A stretch of 64,000 bases of DNA from Saururus chinensis (GCA_035235625.1 CP141144.1:36516014-36580013); one strand, 5' to 3'. Shown: positions 12,800 through 25,127, counted from the stretch's first letter. Notes: generated by a model from the sequence alone, not told the origin. A program made the numbers and translations.

Positions 12800-13200
12800 A
12801 GTCCATGCCTTCTTAGGAACATTCATGCCTCGCACCGTGAGGGTTCAAGGCCACCTCAAGTGGCAACAAGTGGCCATCTTGGTCGACAGCTGGTCTACCC
12901 ACAACTTCGTAAATGACACGGTGGCTCTGCATCTTGGTTTTTTCGTGTCAAATTCGAAGCCCTTCGATGTGCTGATCGGAGGTGGGAAGCATCTCAGGAG
13001 CTCGGGTGTGTGTGCTCAGGCCACCCTTGCCATTTAGGGACACACCTTCATCAACAACCTTTTCCTATTGCCCAAAAAAGGGGTAGATGTGGTGCTTTGG
13101 GTTTAGTGGCGTCAGGAGCTAGGCGGCGTCATTTGGAACTTCAAGGACATGGTTATGGATTTCGAGGTTCAAGGGTAGCGGGTTCGGATTGAAGGGTCCC
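12800..13200 (+). pseudogene. Aspartic protease remnant of element 2
   Basis: The stretch 12825-13037 reads VQGHLKWQQVAILVDSWSTHNFVND. The active-site Asp-Ser-Gly of retroviral-type proteases is Asp-Ser-Trp here, which would abolish activity. A stop at 13035 and a frameshift follow; the trailing part (KKGVDVV, VIWNFKDMVMDFEV) lies in another frame to about 13180. Element 1 has the matching segment on the minus strand at 16260-16075. Confidence 0.7.
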
Positions 13201-13319
13201 TGCCAGGCACCCTCCTTTCAACCCAGTCAGACAGGTCCTTCTGATTCACCCCCCAGGGGTTCCTCTTGTAGTTGTGGGCAACAATCGAGGTGCCTCAAGA
13301 TGAGTAGCCCCCGGATCTC

Positions 13320-14260
13320 CTTGAGTTATTGGCGGAGCATCGAGATGTGTTTGCTGAACCACAGGGACTTCCTCTAGTGCAGCCTCATGACCACCATATC
13401 CCCATCATTCCTAGGGTGTCACCAGCTAATGCCTTCCCTTACCACTATCCACACATTCAGAAGTCCGAGATCGAGCGTCTCATGGTTGACATGCTCCAAT
13501 CCAGTATCATCCGCCCTAGCACGAGTTTATACTCTTCTCTGGTGCACCTAGTTCGCAAAAAAGATGGTACTTGGCGGTTACGTGTGGACTACTGAGCATT
13601 GAATGTCATCACCATCAAGGACAAGTATCCCATACCAGTGATTGAGGAGCTTCTAGATGAGTTGGCTGGTGCACAGGTCTTTAGTAAACTCAACCTTTGA
13701 TCGGGTTACCATCAGATTCGGGTGCAGCCAGCTGACGTGCACAAGACTTCTTTCCGGACTCATGACGGCCATTTCGAGTTCCTCGTAATGCCATTCGAGT
13801 TGACCAATGCCCCCTCCACCTTCCAGAGTCTCATGAATGACCTCTTTGGGCCGTTCCTCTGCCGCCACATCTTGGTCTTCTTAGACGACATCCTAGTTTA
13901 TAGCCAGTCATGGGCAGAGCACTTGGAGCACCTCAGGTTGGTTTTTCTATATTGAGAGCTAATTCGTTATTTCTTAAGCATTCGAAGTGCTCCTTTGGAA
14001 GCCCTTAGGTTGATTACTTGGGCCGTATCAACTCTCAGAATAGCATCACCACTGACCTGTCAAAGGTGGCTGCCATGCTCTCTTGGCCACCTCCCACGTG
14101 TGTTTGGGCACTCTGGGGCTTTCTGGGCCTCACTCGCTATTATAGGTGGTTTATCAGCTGGTATGGGGAGATTGCTCAACCGCTTACAGAGATTCTCAAG
14201 AAAGGGGCCTTTGGTTGGAATGAGGTTGCCCAAGCAGCGTTTGACGAGATGAAATAGGCT
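13320..14260 (+). pseudogene. Reverse transcriptase remnant of element 2
   Basis: Segments in order: 13329-13595 (HDHHIPIIP, KKDGTWRLRVDY, then TGA), the GYHQIRV region near 13700, 13722-13955 ([18 protein letters not shown] with the catalytic Asp pair near 13877-13905), and the thumb/connection at 14018-14257 (FLGLTRYYRWFI). Breaks are a TGA at 13593, a stop at 13698, a stop at 13953 and frameshifts. The reading order and motifs are unambiguous for a Gypsy RT. Confidence 0.85.
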
Positions 14261-14760
14261 ATGACATCTGCCCCTATAGTGATTTTACCAGACTTCAGCC
14301 GCTCCTTCGTGGTTGAAACCGATGCTTCAGAAATGGGTCTAGGGGCGGTTCTACTACAGGAAGAGAGCGCCATTGCCTACTTCAACAAGGCTATGGCTGG
14401 CCAATCTTTGTCCTTGTCCGTTTATGAGGAGATGTTGGCTATTGTCCTCGCCATCGACAAGTGGTGGCCTTATCTACTTGGCCACAGGTTCTTATTTCAC
14501 ACCAACCACTAGCCTCTAAACTACTTTCTCGAGTAGCGGGTGTCCACTCCATCTTAGGAACGGTAGGTTAGTAAGCTACTTGGTTATGATTATGAAGTTG
14601 TGTACAAGAAAGGGTCAAAAAACACCGTGGTCGACGCACTGTCTCACAGCTCTACCTTGGGATCGTGCTTGACCCTTTCTAATTTGTACTGCCCCTTCAT
14701 TGATGAGTTGAGGCAGACCTATCGGGATGATTCACAGACATAGACTCTTATTACTTCTCT
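14261..14760 (+). pseudogene. RNase H remnant of element 2
   Basis: VVETDASEMGLGAVL near 14308-14355 gives the first catalytic Asp, followed by AYFNKAM, LSVYEEMLAIV and HRFLFHTNH. The tail (VYKKGSKNTVVDALS) is at about 14600-14645. Stops at 14256 and 14510 break it. It matches RNase H of elements 1 and 3. Confidence 0.8.
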
Positions 14761-14789
14761 TCTGGCTGACCCAGCTGCTCGTCCCTTCT

Positions 14790-15470
14790 TTGTTTAGCAG
14801 GATGATCTACTTTTTTGGAAGGACTGCCTTTGGGTTCCAGATGTTGATGATCTTCGTAGGCAGGTTATCTCCCATTTCCATGACACTCCAGTTGCTAGTC
14901 ATGAAGGGGCTTTCCTCACTTATAAGCGGGTCGGCCAAAGTTTTCTGTGGCAGGGTCTTCAGTAGGCCGTCCAGGAGTTCAAGGAGAACTTTTCCTCTGC
15001 TCAGAACTGGATGAAGCAGCTTTATGATGGTCATCACACTGATAGGGAGTTCGCGGTGGGTGACTTGGTTTATGTCTCTGTTCTTCCTCAGCGCCAGACT
15101 TCCTTGTTTCAGTCTGAGCATACTAAGCTTGCCCAACGTTTCCATGGCCCCTATGTTGTGGAGAAGTGCATTGGCCTTGTGGCTTACCATCTTCCTCTAT
15201 TGCCTAACTCCTTAGTTCACCCTGTCTTTCATGTTTCCAGGTTGCGCCGATGCGTAGGTGACGCGTCTTGGCCATTGATGGTCAAGCACCTCCCTTGATG
15301 GGTCGGGCCCAGTTCAGTCTTACGACCTCGTTCCCGCTTTGGTGCTTGATAAGCGATGTGTCCATTGCTCCAGTCACATCATTACTGAGGTTCTGATTTC
15401 TTGGCAGGGCCAGCCACTTGAGGGTGACATGGATGCCCAAGGATGACTTTATGGCTTGCTATCTTGGTTG
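14790..15470 (+). pseudogene. Integrase of element 2 with catalytic core deleted
   Basis: The zinc-binding N-terminal part is present (HDTPVASHEGAFLTYKRV near 14880-14935). At about 14977-14981 the sequence jumps to the C-terminal part (LYDGHHTDREFAVGDLVYV, then FHGPYVVEKCIG and HPVFHVSRLRR). Element 3 has about 647 bp at the corresponding place (23951-24597), covering the whole Asp-Asp-Glu core. A short chromodomain-like end (ISWQGQPLEG) follows near 15400. This copy could not integrate by its own enzyme. Confidence 0.8.
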
Positions 15471-15511
15471 GTCACCTTGAGGACAAGGTGAATAGCGGAA
15501 GCATAGTGGAG

Positions 15512-15846
15512 TCTTGTGCACATTCATCCCAACTCTTCATTGACCTTTATTTTAGTACATTAGGCTATTTCCATTTCTATTTTATTAGTATTTACATATG
15601 TATTGGATTATTAAACTGTGTTAGGAATGCTAGTGAACCACAGGATAGCTGGGCCCACTAGCGGCATGTTTCCCAATGTAGGAGGGCGTGGCTCCCCATA
15701 AGAGGGTCGTCCCCTCCCTTGGTTTGTTTTAGGCAATTGAATAGACACTTCTTCTTCCCTTTCTTCCTATTTTTTCCCCTTTCCTCCGTCAAACTCCAAG
15801 GTACCGATTGTGCTGCATTTGGCACATCAGCGGGTTTGGCACATCA
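15512..15846 (+). repeat. 3' LTR of element 2
   Basis: It pairs with 11169-11484. Its end carries a local duplication of GGCACATCAGC (15821-15831 and 15838-15848) absent from the 5' copy, so the exact terminus is uncertain by about 17 bp. A purine-rich AGCGGAAGCATAGTGGAG just before it is the plus-strand primer candidate. Confidence 0.8.
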
Positions 15847-15851
15847 GCAGG

Positions 15852-16929
15852 TGATGCACCATGGATGATAGGAATGTTGTGATCATGGGATTGCAGCAGA
15901 GGTTGCCTCTCAGGCTCAGTGAAGACATTCTCATGCTCCACCAAGAGAGCAAGTAGATCCTCCAAAAGACTGACTTGGCGCACATCCATAGCGGCACACT
16001 GCTGAAGGAAGATTTCCTGAGGTGCAAACGTAAAGAGGGAACATACGGAGTGGGCAGACTACAAAGTGCCCGACTAAGAACCTTGGATGTCCACCCACTG
16101 CCCGTGCACCTCAAAGTCCATGATTACATCACAGAAGTTCCATATGATGTCAGGTCCTAAAGCCACTGGACTCCCAACACCACTTCTGCCCCTTTTGTGG
16201 GTAGCAAGAATAGATCGGTGGAGACGGTATGGCCCTGGATGGAAAATGAAGCCTATGCACACACCCCATTACTTCGAAGGTGTTTTCCATCTCCGATCAA
16301 GATGTCAAAAAACTTTTGAGTCCGACAGGAAACACCGCAACCATTGTGCCACCTTATCATTGATGAAGTTATGTGTGGAGCCATTGTTGATAAGGATGGC
16401 CAATTGCTTCTACTTGAGGTAGCCTTGGATGCAAATGGTGCGAGGAGTTAAGGCCCCTGAAAAAGCATGCACTGAAGCCACAGGAAATGCGCTGTCATAA
16501 GGGGGCGGTGCATCTGGGGTTGGAAGATAATCCTCCTCGTCGGCCTCCCCAACTAGTAGGCTACCTCGGACAGAAAATTGATGGCCTGGTACAAACTTCT
16601 CATTGCAATTGAAGAACAAGCCCTTTGATCACCACTCTTCCATCTAGGCCGGAGTGAGGTAGCATATAAAAGGACCAGCAGGGACGGATGGCTGGCTAGG
16701 TGGCTAATGGGAAGGTTGGTTGCTGCGGTAGGGAAGTCATTGGGCAGGTTAGTGGCTGAAGAGAAGAGCTCAGTCAGCCTCCTTGTCGTTGTTGGGCCAG
16801 CTTCTCTTCCTCAATTCGTGCATGATGCATGACTTCACACATCAACGTACAAGGAAAATGATGCATCTCATCGAAATCTTGGAATTCATTGGGCTTGAAT
16901 TGGACACAAAGCTCATCAGCGAATGAAGT
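15852..16929 (-). pseudogene. gag end, zinc finger and protease of element 1 (upstream half)
   Basis: Minus-strand order from 16929: gag C-terminal part (DEMHHFP, HARIEEEKLAQQ), a degraded Cys-His knuckle at 16619-16560 (NCNEKFVPGHQF), an acidic linker, protease remnants to about 16075 (IWNFCDVIMDFEVHGQ), and the pre-RT peptide ending at 15852 (HDHNIPIIHGASPAD). The same gene continues at 11168 on the other side of element 2. Its gag N-terminus and LTR are cut off at 16929 by another repeat. Confidence 0.75.
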
Positions 16930-18880
16930 TGTCACAACCTAGATTTTTAAAGGCTTTCTAAAATCGTATGAATGGTAGTCACGAATTTTTTTAAAGCAAA
17001 ATAAACCATTCGATTAAATATCTAGGTCATGATAACTGGGGTTGAAAAATACGAATATCAAATTATATGATATTATTACACATCTCAAAATTCAATAAGA
17101 ACAACTCATCCATCTAAGTACAAGTTCATCAACCGTCTGAAAATAAATAACTAAGTTGACTCTCACGCAAATGAAACACTTACGTACCGGAGTTGCAAAA
17201 ACACAGAAACTTCTTGTGCTCACTTGTTTCGATCTTACTTGTCGTCGCCTGGAGAATCTACAACTAACCAAAACAAACAACCATAACAACAACAATGGAA
17301 TCTCTCCGGCTTCAAGAGAAGAGCCTCCATATAGACAAAAGATTTTATTAATGTTTTTCGGATCGGGCCAACATCACCTGATGTTACTTGCCTACGTACT
17401 CATTAGACATCTCCAATGTTTCCAACGAGATCGGATCTAGAAGAAGTTCTGCCTAAAAATTACATTATACTAAGAAGCATAGCATCAGCCATGCAATGCT
17501 TAAGTATTTTAAAGAAACCTACATTTTATGCAAATCCATTAATCATTCCACTTGTCTAATTAACAAGCAATATCAAACAATGTTATTAATTATCTCTCGA
17601 ACCATTGCTCGATAATAAATACTAACAAATCTGTATTCACTCAGAGAGAACTCGCCCATCGAGAAATCTCCAGACATAGGACCAAACACAATGCACAAAA
17701 CAATGGACATCGTTCAGGAAACAATGCACTAATTGTTACCTGAAAATACCAACTCCCGCGCAAAGGAGTAATTGTATGCTAACATAAATCCTAGCATCTC
17801 TAGAGATTTACTTGGATCAGCCATGGGCCAAGAGATGTACGTACCAGTTGTGCTCATGGACACACTGGCCGAAGGTAGATGAACCTTCCATGATGCTCAA
17901 AAACCTGGTTTGTACATGTGCAGGGATCCATCGTCCCAAAAGAGCGGAGACCATGAAGGTCTAAAAGATTACCGCCATGGCTATTATAAAAAATCTTAAC
18001 ATCTGTAGAGATCCACAGCCATGGGCCTAGAGATGTAGGTACTAGCGATGCTCATGGACACAATGGATGGAGGCAGATGAACCTTCCATGATGCTCAAAA
18101 ATCTGGTTTGTGAATTTGCAGGGATCTATTGTCCCAAAAGAGCTGAGACCACAAAGGTCTGAAAGATTATCACCATGGCTATTATTAGAAATCCTAGCAT
18201 CTCTAGGGATCCACTTGGATCAATAATGGGCCTAGAGATGTAGGTACCAGCTGTGCTTATGGATACACTGGCTGGAGGTAAATGAGCCTTCCATGATGCT
18301 CAATAACTTAGTTTGCACATTTGCAGGGATCCATTGTTCCAAAGGTGCTGAGGCCACGAAGGCCTAAATATCCTACCATGGCGAATTACGTATATAATAC
18401 TCTAGTTGATCGATGTACTCGGTTGCAGACCCATGTAATTTACTGCCTAAACCCTGAGAATTAGGGTTCTTCCCCTTATTTCTGGTGACACTATGACCTA
18501 CCAAGATCTTCATGTTACTTTCTAGTTACACCCGTTCCTTTTGAAGCCATTTAACATCACTAGAGCATACCCTAATGCTTGGTAGTTAGGCTATTAGTTT
18601 TGGCATAAACGGAAAATTCTGCCCTTAAGGGAATTAGGGTAATTCTACCACCTAGGTTATGGTACTCTCCCTTAGGTCATTAGGTCATCTCACTACCCTT
18701 TTATTTATTTTAAGTAATTATCCTCTCAGGAGGCTCCATTCTCAAATTGTCCCACGCTTCCATTTACATGAAACATGAGTGGGTCCACTCAAGAAGTATT
18801 TCTGTCATTTAGTTTAATTCCTTATTGACATCCAATGGGTCCAAAATTGAACTCAAGGGTACCGAAGCACATTTAGATCC
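16930..18880. repeat. LTR-like non-coding block, probably minus orientation
   Basis: It opens TGTCACAACCTAG exactly where the gag of element 1 breaks off; read on the minus strand this is a ...GGTTGTGACA LTR end. No coding domain is visible. It contains the three-copy tandem repeat described separately, and a single related copy recurs at 27684-27890 beyond the satellite. The right limit is not defined, and the family is unknown to me. Confidence 0.4.
17786..18390. repeat. Three tandem copies of a ~200-bp unit
   Basis: Copies start at 17786, 17991 and 18189 (spacings 205 and 198). Each begins AAATC(C/T)TA(G/A)CATCT and carries GCCATGGGCC or its variant, CTTCCATGATGCTCAA, GCAGGGATC, and ends near ACCGCCATGGCTATTAT. 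Divergence between copies is moderate. No open frame is conserved. Confidence 0.85.
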
Positions 18881-20230
18881 TACTCAGCCGTCCGAATGAA
18901 GCTCTCCTCTGCCCATCCCATGTCTCTGATCAACCATCGACCTCAAAGCTTCCTGGTTCATGGCCAAGCTAGTCGTCCACAATGGCTTCTATCACACCCA
19001 TATTCTACAACACGTTTTAAAAGATTGAGTTCTTCCCTTAACCACCACATCACCCTCGACATTACTTGGCAGGTATGTTTTCCTCCCCGTCGCTTTGAAT
19101 GTCCGAGTGCAGAGGTAGCACAATGTTACCAAAGGAGGCTTCATCCGAGGCCACCCTATGTGCCTTCACCACGTGGCGATGGCGCTGATCTGCTTGCTGC
19201 TCCACCAATCGGAAGACGTTCGACTTGCAGGAGGAAGCCCTAGAAGCCCAATTCTCTCGTGATCTAGCGAGACTGGCTTAGCTGACTTGCAGTGGCACCT
19301 AGAGACGACCGTATACCACCTGTGAGAGGACTTTGCGTACTCTTTGTTGAGGTAGGAATTGACAGTGGAATCTTCCATTTCGCCCATTCTGATCTTCGGT
19401 CTCTGACCTACAAAATAGAAACCATAAAAATGGGACATTCCTCTCATCGCCCGAGGGCTCTCTCACCTTCCCCTGCAATGACAATACCACAAAAAAGGCT
19501 CCTTTTTTAGTTATAGAAGAATCAATCCTCTCTTTTGCACTCGACAGCCTCCACCACCCTCTCACACAAAAAATACTCACCAGCATCGATGCCCTCTAGA
19601 TTGAGCACCTTCCCTATTTCCGCCATGGCCATATGTACTCGTCCCACCTCCAAATTTCTCATGAAATTTTTATTTGCAAGATTTTCTCCATAGATTTACC
19701 AGTGGACCATTGGCTCCTCCTTGCCCTGAATCTCCCCAAGCACTCTGGATGATGATAACCAATCACCCAGCCCATTGGTAGGAAGTGGGTCCAAGATAGG
19801 TAGTCGGCCATATACATGTCTCTTATGCCAACAGGGTTCGAATACATCCAAACTTGGCTCCACCCATGTTTATGGGTTATGGTTACTTCTTAAACCCGTG
19901 CATGCCTTCTACAAGCCTTTACTAGCCATCGTGAGCTTTAGGGAAAGTTGGAAACCCTCGTACTTGTAAGGGCTGAGTGTGCATCTTATAGGTTTCTTAT
20001 GCATCTTAGGGAATTCATTTACTATTGGGGTCAGCACAGCTACCAGCCTGGAGCTACCAAGTGGACCCTTACACCTTGTACCTCCTCGGATCATTCCTTG
20101 AGAGCATTTGAGATTTCTTCTTTTGTTTCAAGTTCCGGACTGGTTATTCCTCACTTTTGCTATGGTGGCCGATGCTATGAGTTTTTAGTCACCTTGAGGA
20201 TGAGGTGATGCGTGAGCAAAACATGGTAGA
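18881..20230. other. No supported gene; repeat debris
   Basis: Several short open stretches occur on both strands (for example 18896-19243 and 19299-19586), but they overlap each other, lack recognisable domains and are not bounded by splice or promoter signals I can defend. The end of the region (GTCACCTTGAGGATGAGGTG near 20189-20208) resembles the CACCTTGAGGACAAGG(T/C)G that precedes the 3' LTRs of elements 2 and 3, suggesting the tail of another Gypsy element. Confidence 0.45.
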
Positions 20231-20514
20231 ATGTATTGAATATCTTAAGAGCCTATCATCGGTGCCCACATGATAGTGGAATAGGCTTTAATTATGTTAT
20301 TGTTAATAAGTGGGTATAAGCCTTAGGGCTGCATAGGGTTATTAGTCATTTATTAATTGTTAGGGAGTTTATTTTTATTTCTATTTAATTATATTTAGTG
20401 GGCTTTTACGCTTATGTTAGTGAGCCCATTAAGATTCTCTAGTTATGTGCAAGGGCTATGGCCTAATTGATGAGTGAATGAATTATTGAGTAACTTGTCT
20501 TCTCCCTTTTTTAG
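20231..20514 (+). repeat. Probable 3' LTR fragment
   Basis: It follows the CCTTGAGGATGAGGTG tail and begins near TGTATTGAATATC. It is AT-rich with no open frame, and ends where the satellite array starts. There is no second copy in the window to define it. Confidence 0.35.
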
Positions 20515-22074
20515 TGTTACCACAAGTTTGTAAAGACGAATCAAATAGAAATAGTGTTACCACAATTTTACCGCTCTTCCTTAACTAAAGTAATTTTATT
20601 TGCTTTACTAGTTTTAGAACAAAGCATCAAGCTTGTCATGAATATGTATTTAATTATTTTAAATAAATACATTCTCATTTGCTAAATTTGTAAGAATGAA
20701 TAAATATACTAAACAATGAACAAATCAAACTCACTTTTGTCAAGTTATAATATTTTATTTGATTAAAATTGAAGATCATTAAGAATGCACATAAATCATT
20801 ACATAATTCTAAGTTTAAAGAGATCTCCTAATCATTTGTTACATTCATAATTATGAATCAAATGGACAAAGTAATACAAGAATTTGACCGTTCTTCCTTA
20901 ACTTATGTGATTTTATTTTATTTAATTAATTTACATAAATGCATACTCATTTGCTAAGTTCATAACATTGAATCACATGCAGTAAATGACAAACAAATCG
21001 GACCACATATGGTCTAGTTATATCCTTTTAATTGATTAAAACTAAAGTTAATTAAGAATGTGAACAAATCGTTATATCGCTTAAAGTTTAAAGAGACATT
21101 TTATTTATTTTTTCACATTCTAAATGATAAATCAAATAGACAAGGTGACACCACAATTTGACCATTCTTCCTTAACTTATTTGATTTCATTAGCTCAACT
21201 AGTTTTAAAACAAAACACCCAAGCTCATCAAGAATGTGTATTTAATTTTTTTAAATAAATATGTACTCATTTGCTAAGTTCGTAAGAATAAATCAAACAA
21301 CTAGATGATGGACAAATCAGACTAGTTTTTGTCAAGTTATAATCTTTTATTCGATTAAAATCGAAGCTCGTTAAGAATGTGCACAAATCATTACATAGTT
21401 TAACATTTAAATAGATCTCTTACTCATTTTTTATATTCAAAATGACAAATCGAATGGACAAAATGATACTATAATTTGACCATTATTCCTTAACTTATGT
21501 GATTTCATTCTCTTAACTACTTTTTGAATAAGGCACCCAAGATCATCATGAATTATATTTAATTTTTTAGAATAAATATATAATCAGTTACTTTGTTTAT
21601 TAGAATGAATCAAATGCACTAAATGAAGAACATATCGGACTAGTTTTCGTCAAATTATATTCTTTTATTCGATTAAAATCAAAGCTCGTAAAGAATGCGC
21701 ACAAATCATTACATAGTTAAAGGTTAAAGAGATCTCCTAATCATTTGCTACGCACGTAATAATGAATTAGATGGACTAAGTGAGACAATAATTTAACCAT
21801 TTTTTCTTCACTTATGTGATTTTATTCGCTTATCTAGTTCTTGAACAAAGCAGTGAAGCTCTTCACGAATCTGTATTTAATTATTTTAAATAAATATGTA
21901 CTCATTTGCTAAGTTCGTAAGAATGAATCAATTGCACTAAATGATGAATAAATTGGACTAGTTTTTTTCAAGTTATATTCTTTTATTTGATTTAAATCAA
22001 ATCTCTTAAGAATGCACACAAATCATTACAAAGTTTGAAAATTTAAAGAGATCTTCCAATCATTTGTAACATTC
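20515..22074. repeat. Satellite array, left part (~317-bp units)
   Basis: The landmark (G/A)TTCTTCCTTAACTTA recurs at 20573, 20890, 21164, 21482 and 21799. Spacings are 317, 274, 318 and 317; the 274-bp unit carries a ~43-bp deletion. Each unit contains two related halves: CATTTGCTAAGTTCGTAAGAAT and CATTTGTTAC(G/A)TTCATAATGA about 157 bp apart, each followed by a related AATCAAATG(C/G)AC segment. The array is AT-rich and non-coding. It is interrupted at 22074 by element 3. Confidence 0.9.
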
Positions 22075-22426
22075 TATTGTGCATGATTATCAGACTATTT
22101 ATTTCTTTTATTTCCTTGTTATTCTAGGGCATTAGGCCATTTTCTTATGTATTAGCTTAGTATTTTATTATGTAATTAGATGATGAATTGTTATTGGACC
22201 AGCAAGTGGCCCTGGGATAGCCTGGCCCACTAACTGGCGTGCTTCCCTATGAGAGTGGACCGTGCCTGGAATGACTCCCTAGGGGAGTGGTCGTCTCCCT
22301 ATATGTGTCAACCCTTCTATTTTGTTTCAGTTATGCAAATTGATTATTCCAGTTCTCTTCCCTCTGTCTCTCCCCTTTCTGTGTGTGATCGTTCAAGGTA
22401 CCGCTTGTCCCTACATCGGCACAACA
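22075..22426 (+). repeat. 5' LTR of element 3
   Basis: It matches 25128-25471 (TGTGCATGATTATCAGAC start, TATGCAAATTGATTATTC, GCACAACA end). It is followed by CGGTATTAGAGCC at 22428-22440, the tRNA-Met-type primer site. Confidence 0.85.
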
Positions 22427-22456
22427 TCGGTATTAGAGCCATCACGATTCCCGACC

Positions 22457-23060
22457 ATGGTATGAGGCAAGCAACTTGCCACGGCCCTAGAACCGCAGCC
22501 CGAGAAGGAGGTCGATGCTTGAGCAGACAGTCTCCGATCGAACCAGGAGACTGTCAATGCTCCTACTCTGGCACACATCATGACCAAGCTCAAGTCCCTG
22601 ACCATGGACGTTGCGCAACTCCAAGAAGGACCTTTAGCGCCATCATTGCCACTTCTTGCAAGACCCCCTGTCACAAACATGGAGAAGGGGGAAGCGTCGC
22701 AGGCTATAGAACCGCATGGTCTAGGCCATCAGGCAACAACGAATAGGGAGATGCGCATTCCTCAAGCACCCCTACACTTTGGCACCCTTGAGCACGCTGG
22801 TGACAGGAGGCATCAGGCATGGGATATGCGAGGCAAGCCAGGTGTTCTGGAAAATGCCCCAATGGTGCCGCCCCCCATAAACCTATTTCCAAAGGTGGAG
22901 GATGACTGGGAGGAGTACCCGGGCCTGGCAGAGGACCACAGGGATGCAAAGAGCCTTGTTTGTCCCACCTACAGTTTCCCTGCTACAGTGGGGACGATGA
23001 TCCAGTGGAATGGTTGTACAAGGCGGGAGAAGTTTTTCTCCTATCAAGGCACACATTCTC
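22457..23060 (+). pseudogene. gag N-terminal half of element 3, fused to RT by deletion
   Basis: It is homologous to gag of element 2 (VAQLQ, PAPxLHF-like, MRGKPGVLENAPMVPPP, NLFPKVEDDWEEYPG, then GDDDPVEWLYKAGE). At about 23050-23065 the gag frame (SYQGTHS) runs straight into the RT connection region (PSKVAAMLSW). In element 2 the corresponding points are about 1.93 kb apart (12110 and 14036). Confidence 0.8.
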
Positions 23061-23650
23061 ACACAATGGCGTCGCCACAAACCCATCAAAGGTTGCCGCC
23101 ATGCTCTCTTGGCTGCAGCCCACTAATGTTTGCACACTGAGGGGATTCCTGGGCCTCATAGGCTATTATAGATGGTTCATCAATAGGTATGGAGAGATGG
23201 CTTAACCTCTTACCACACTTCTCAAGAAGGGGGAGTTCGCCTGGAATGAAGTGACTCAGGCGGCATTTGAAGAGTTGAAACAGGCTATGGCATTGGCCCC
23301 TGTGCTCATTTTACCTGATTTCAGCCAGCCCTTCTTGGTGGAAAGGCTTGGGGTGGTGCTATTATAGAACGTGCACCCCATTGCCTACTTCAGTAAGGCT
23401 TTGGCAGGCTGATCTTTGTCTTTGTCCATTTACGAAAAGGAGATGTTAGCTATTGTCCTTGCTGTTGACAAGTGGCGATCCTATTTACTTAGCCGTCGGT
23501 TCTTGATTCGCACTGACCACCGACCTATGAAGTACTTCCTGGAACAGCGGGTGTCTACTCCCTTTCAGCAGTGGTGGGTTAGTAAGCAACTTGGTTATGA
23601 CTATGAGGTCGTGTACAAGAAAGGGGCGGACTATGCACTATCTTGATGCT
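23061..23650 (+). pseudogene. RT connection and RNase H remnant of element 3
   Basis: RFLGLIGYYRWFINRYGEMA-like residues (23061-23205, reading LRGFLGLIGYYRWFI) are followed by a TAA at 23203. RNase H follows with its first catalytic Asp region damaged (VERLGVVL near 23338), then LSIYEKEMLAIVLAVDKW, RTDHRPMKYFLEQ at 23416-23646, and VYKKGADYALS. The RT palm with its Asp-Asp motif is absent. Confidence 0.8.
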
Positions 23651-23679
23651 CTACCCCGGGATCATGCCTAGCCATTTCA

Positions 23680-25100
23680 TCGCTGTCCTACCCTTTCATT
23701 GATGAGCTAAGGCGGGCATACTTGGAGGATTCCCAGACACAGGCCTTGATTACGGCTATCTAGGCCGACCCACCGGCCCGTCCTTTCTTTGTGTGGCAGG
23801 ATGACCTCCTCTATTGGAAGGATGATATGCATAGAAGTTCTTTCTCAGTTCCATGACACCCTAGTAGCCGGGCATGAGGGAGCTTTTCGTACTTATAAGC
23901 CAATCATCCAGAGTTTTTTGTGGCATGGTATTCGATGTGCAGTCCAGGAGTATGTGGCCACTTACGATGTCTGTCAGAGGGCTAAGTCTGCTACCACCTC
24001 TCCTGCCGGGTTGCTTCAGCCTCTACTTGTTCCTGATAAGGTTTGGGAGGATGTCTTGATGGATTTCATGGAGGCCTTGCCCTTGGTGCATGGCAAGTCG
24101 GTGATTATGGTGGTGGTAGATTGGTTGTCCAAGTGTGCTCACTTTTGTGCTCTAGGACACCCCTCATCGCCAAGGCAGTGGCAAAGCTCTTTGTCGGGGA
24201 GGTCACTAAGCTACATGGCATGCCCCACACTATTGTCATAGATCGTGATCGGATTTTTCTATCTTAGTTTTGGTAGGAGTTCTTCACATTACAGGGCACT
24301 TCGCTACACATGAGTACCACTTACCATCCTTAGACAAATGGCTAGACCGAGGTGGTCAACAAATGTTTAGAGCAGTATCTCCATTGTTTCACAATGTCTC
24401 AGCCCCGCAGAAGGCTTCAGCTTCTTCCATGGGAAGAGTGGCCCTATAATACCGCCTATCACACTCGTGCTGGTTTCACTCCTTTTGAGGTGTTATATGG
24501 TCGACCACCATCGACTGTATTGTCTTATGTCCCTCATCACTCCTCTATAGTTGAGGTGGACTACATGCTCTAGATGAGGGATGAGGTTCTTCACTAGCTC
24601 AAGGCGAATTTGTCCTCCGTTTAGAACAGGATGAAGTAGATCTATGATGGTCATCACAATGATTGGGAGTTTGAGGTGGGTGACTTGGTTTATGTTTCGG
24701 TTCTTCCTCAGCGTCAGACTTCTTTGTTTCACCCAGAACACTCCAAGCTCACCCCCCATTTTCATGGTCCCTATGCTGTGGCATAACATATTGGTCCTGG
24801 CTTATCGCCTTGCCTTTCCGCCAGGTTCTTTGGTCCATCCGGTGTTCCACGTCTCCCATCTTCATCACTGTGTGGGGGACTCTTCTCTCATTACTGATGC
24901 TCCACCACCTCCTTTGATGGGACCAATTTCTACTGCAAATCAGGGTCCGGTCACGATCATTAATAAGCAGCGGGTCTGCCTTTCGGGTTGCATCATTACA
25001 TAGGTTTTGATTTCTTGGTAGGGCCAGCCACTTGAGGATGCCACCTCGATGCCTGAGGATGAGTTCATGACTCATTATCTTGCTTGGTCGCCTTGAGGAC
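23680..25100 (+). pseudogene. Integrase remnant of element 3, core present
   Basis: HHCC region: FHDTLVAGHEGAFRTYK and TYDVCQRAK (23850-23990). Catalytic core: MDFMEALPLVHGKS (first Asp near 24060), VIDRDRIFLS (second Asp near 24240), TEVVNKCLEQYL (Glu near 24350). The C-terminal part and a chromodomain-like end (LISWQGQPLED, stop-interrupted) run to about 25090. Stops at 24265, 24274 and elsewhere plus a frameshift near 24160 kill it. This is the part missing from element 2. Confidence 0.8.
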
Positions 25101-25127
25101 AAGGCGAATAGTAGAACTGTGGTGGAG

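Larger units (their letters stand above)
11169..15846 (+). mobile_element. Reina-like Ty3/Gypsy retrotransposon (element 2), nested in element 1
   Basis: It has two LTRs of about 320-335 bp, a tRNA-Met-type primer site, and gag, protease, RT, RNase H and a truncated integrase on the plus strand. Flanking CCAGG (11164-11168) and GCAGG (15847-15851) are a 4-of-5 target duplication. The sequence on either side belongs to one minus-strand gene that becomes continuous when the element and one flank copy are removed. Short LTRs, a compact body and the protease/RT style fit the Reina chromoviruses (inference). The integrase core is missing (see 14790-15470). Confidence 0.85.
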
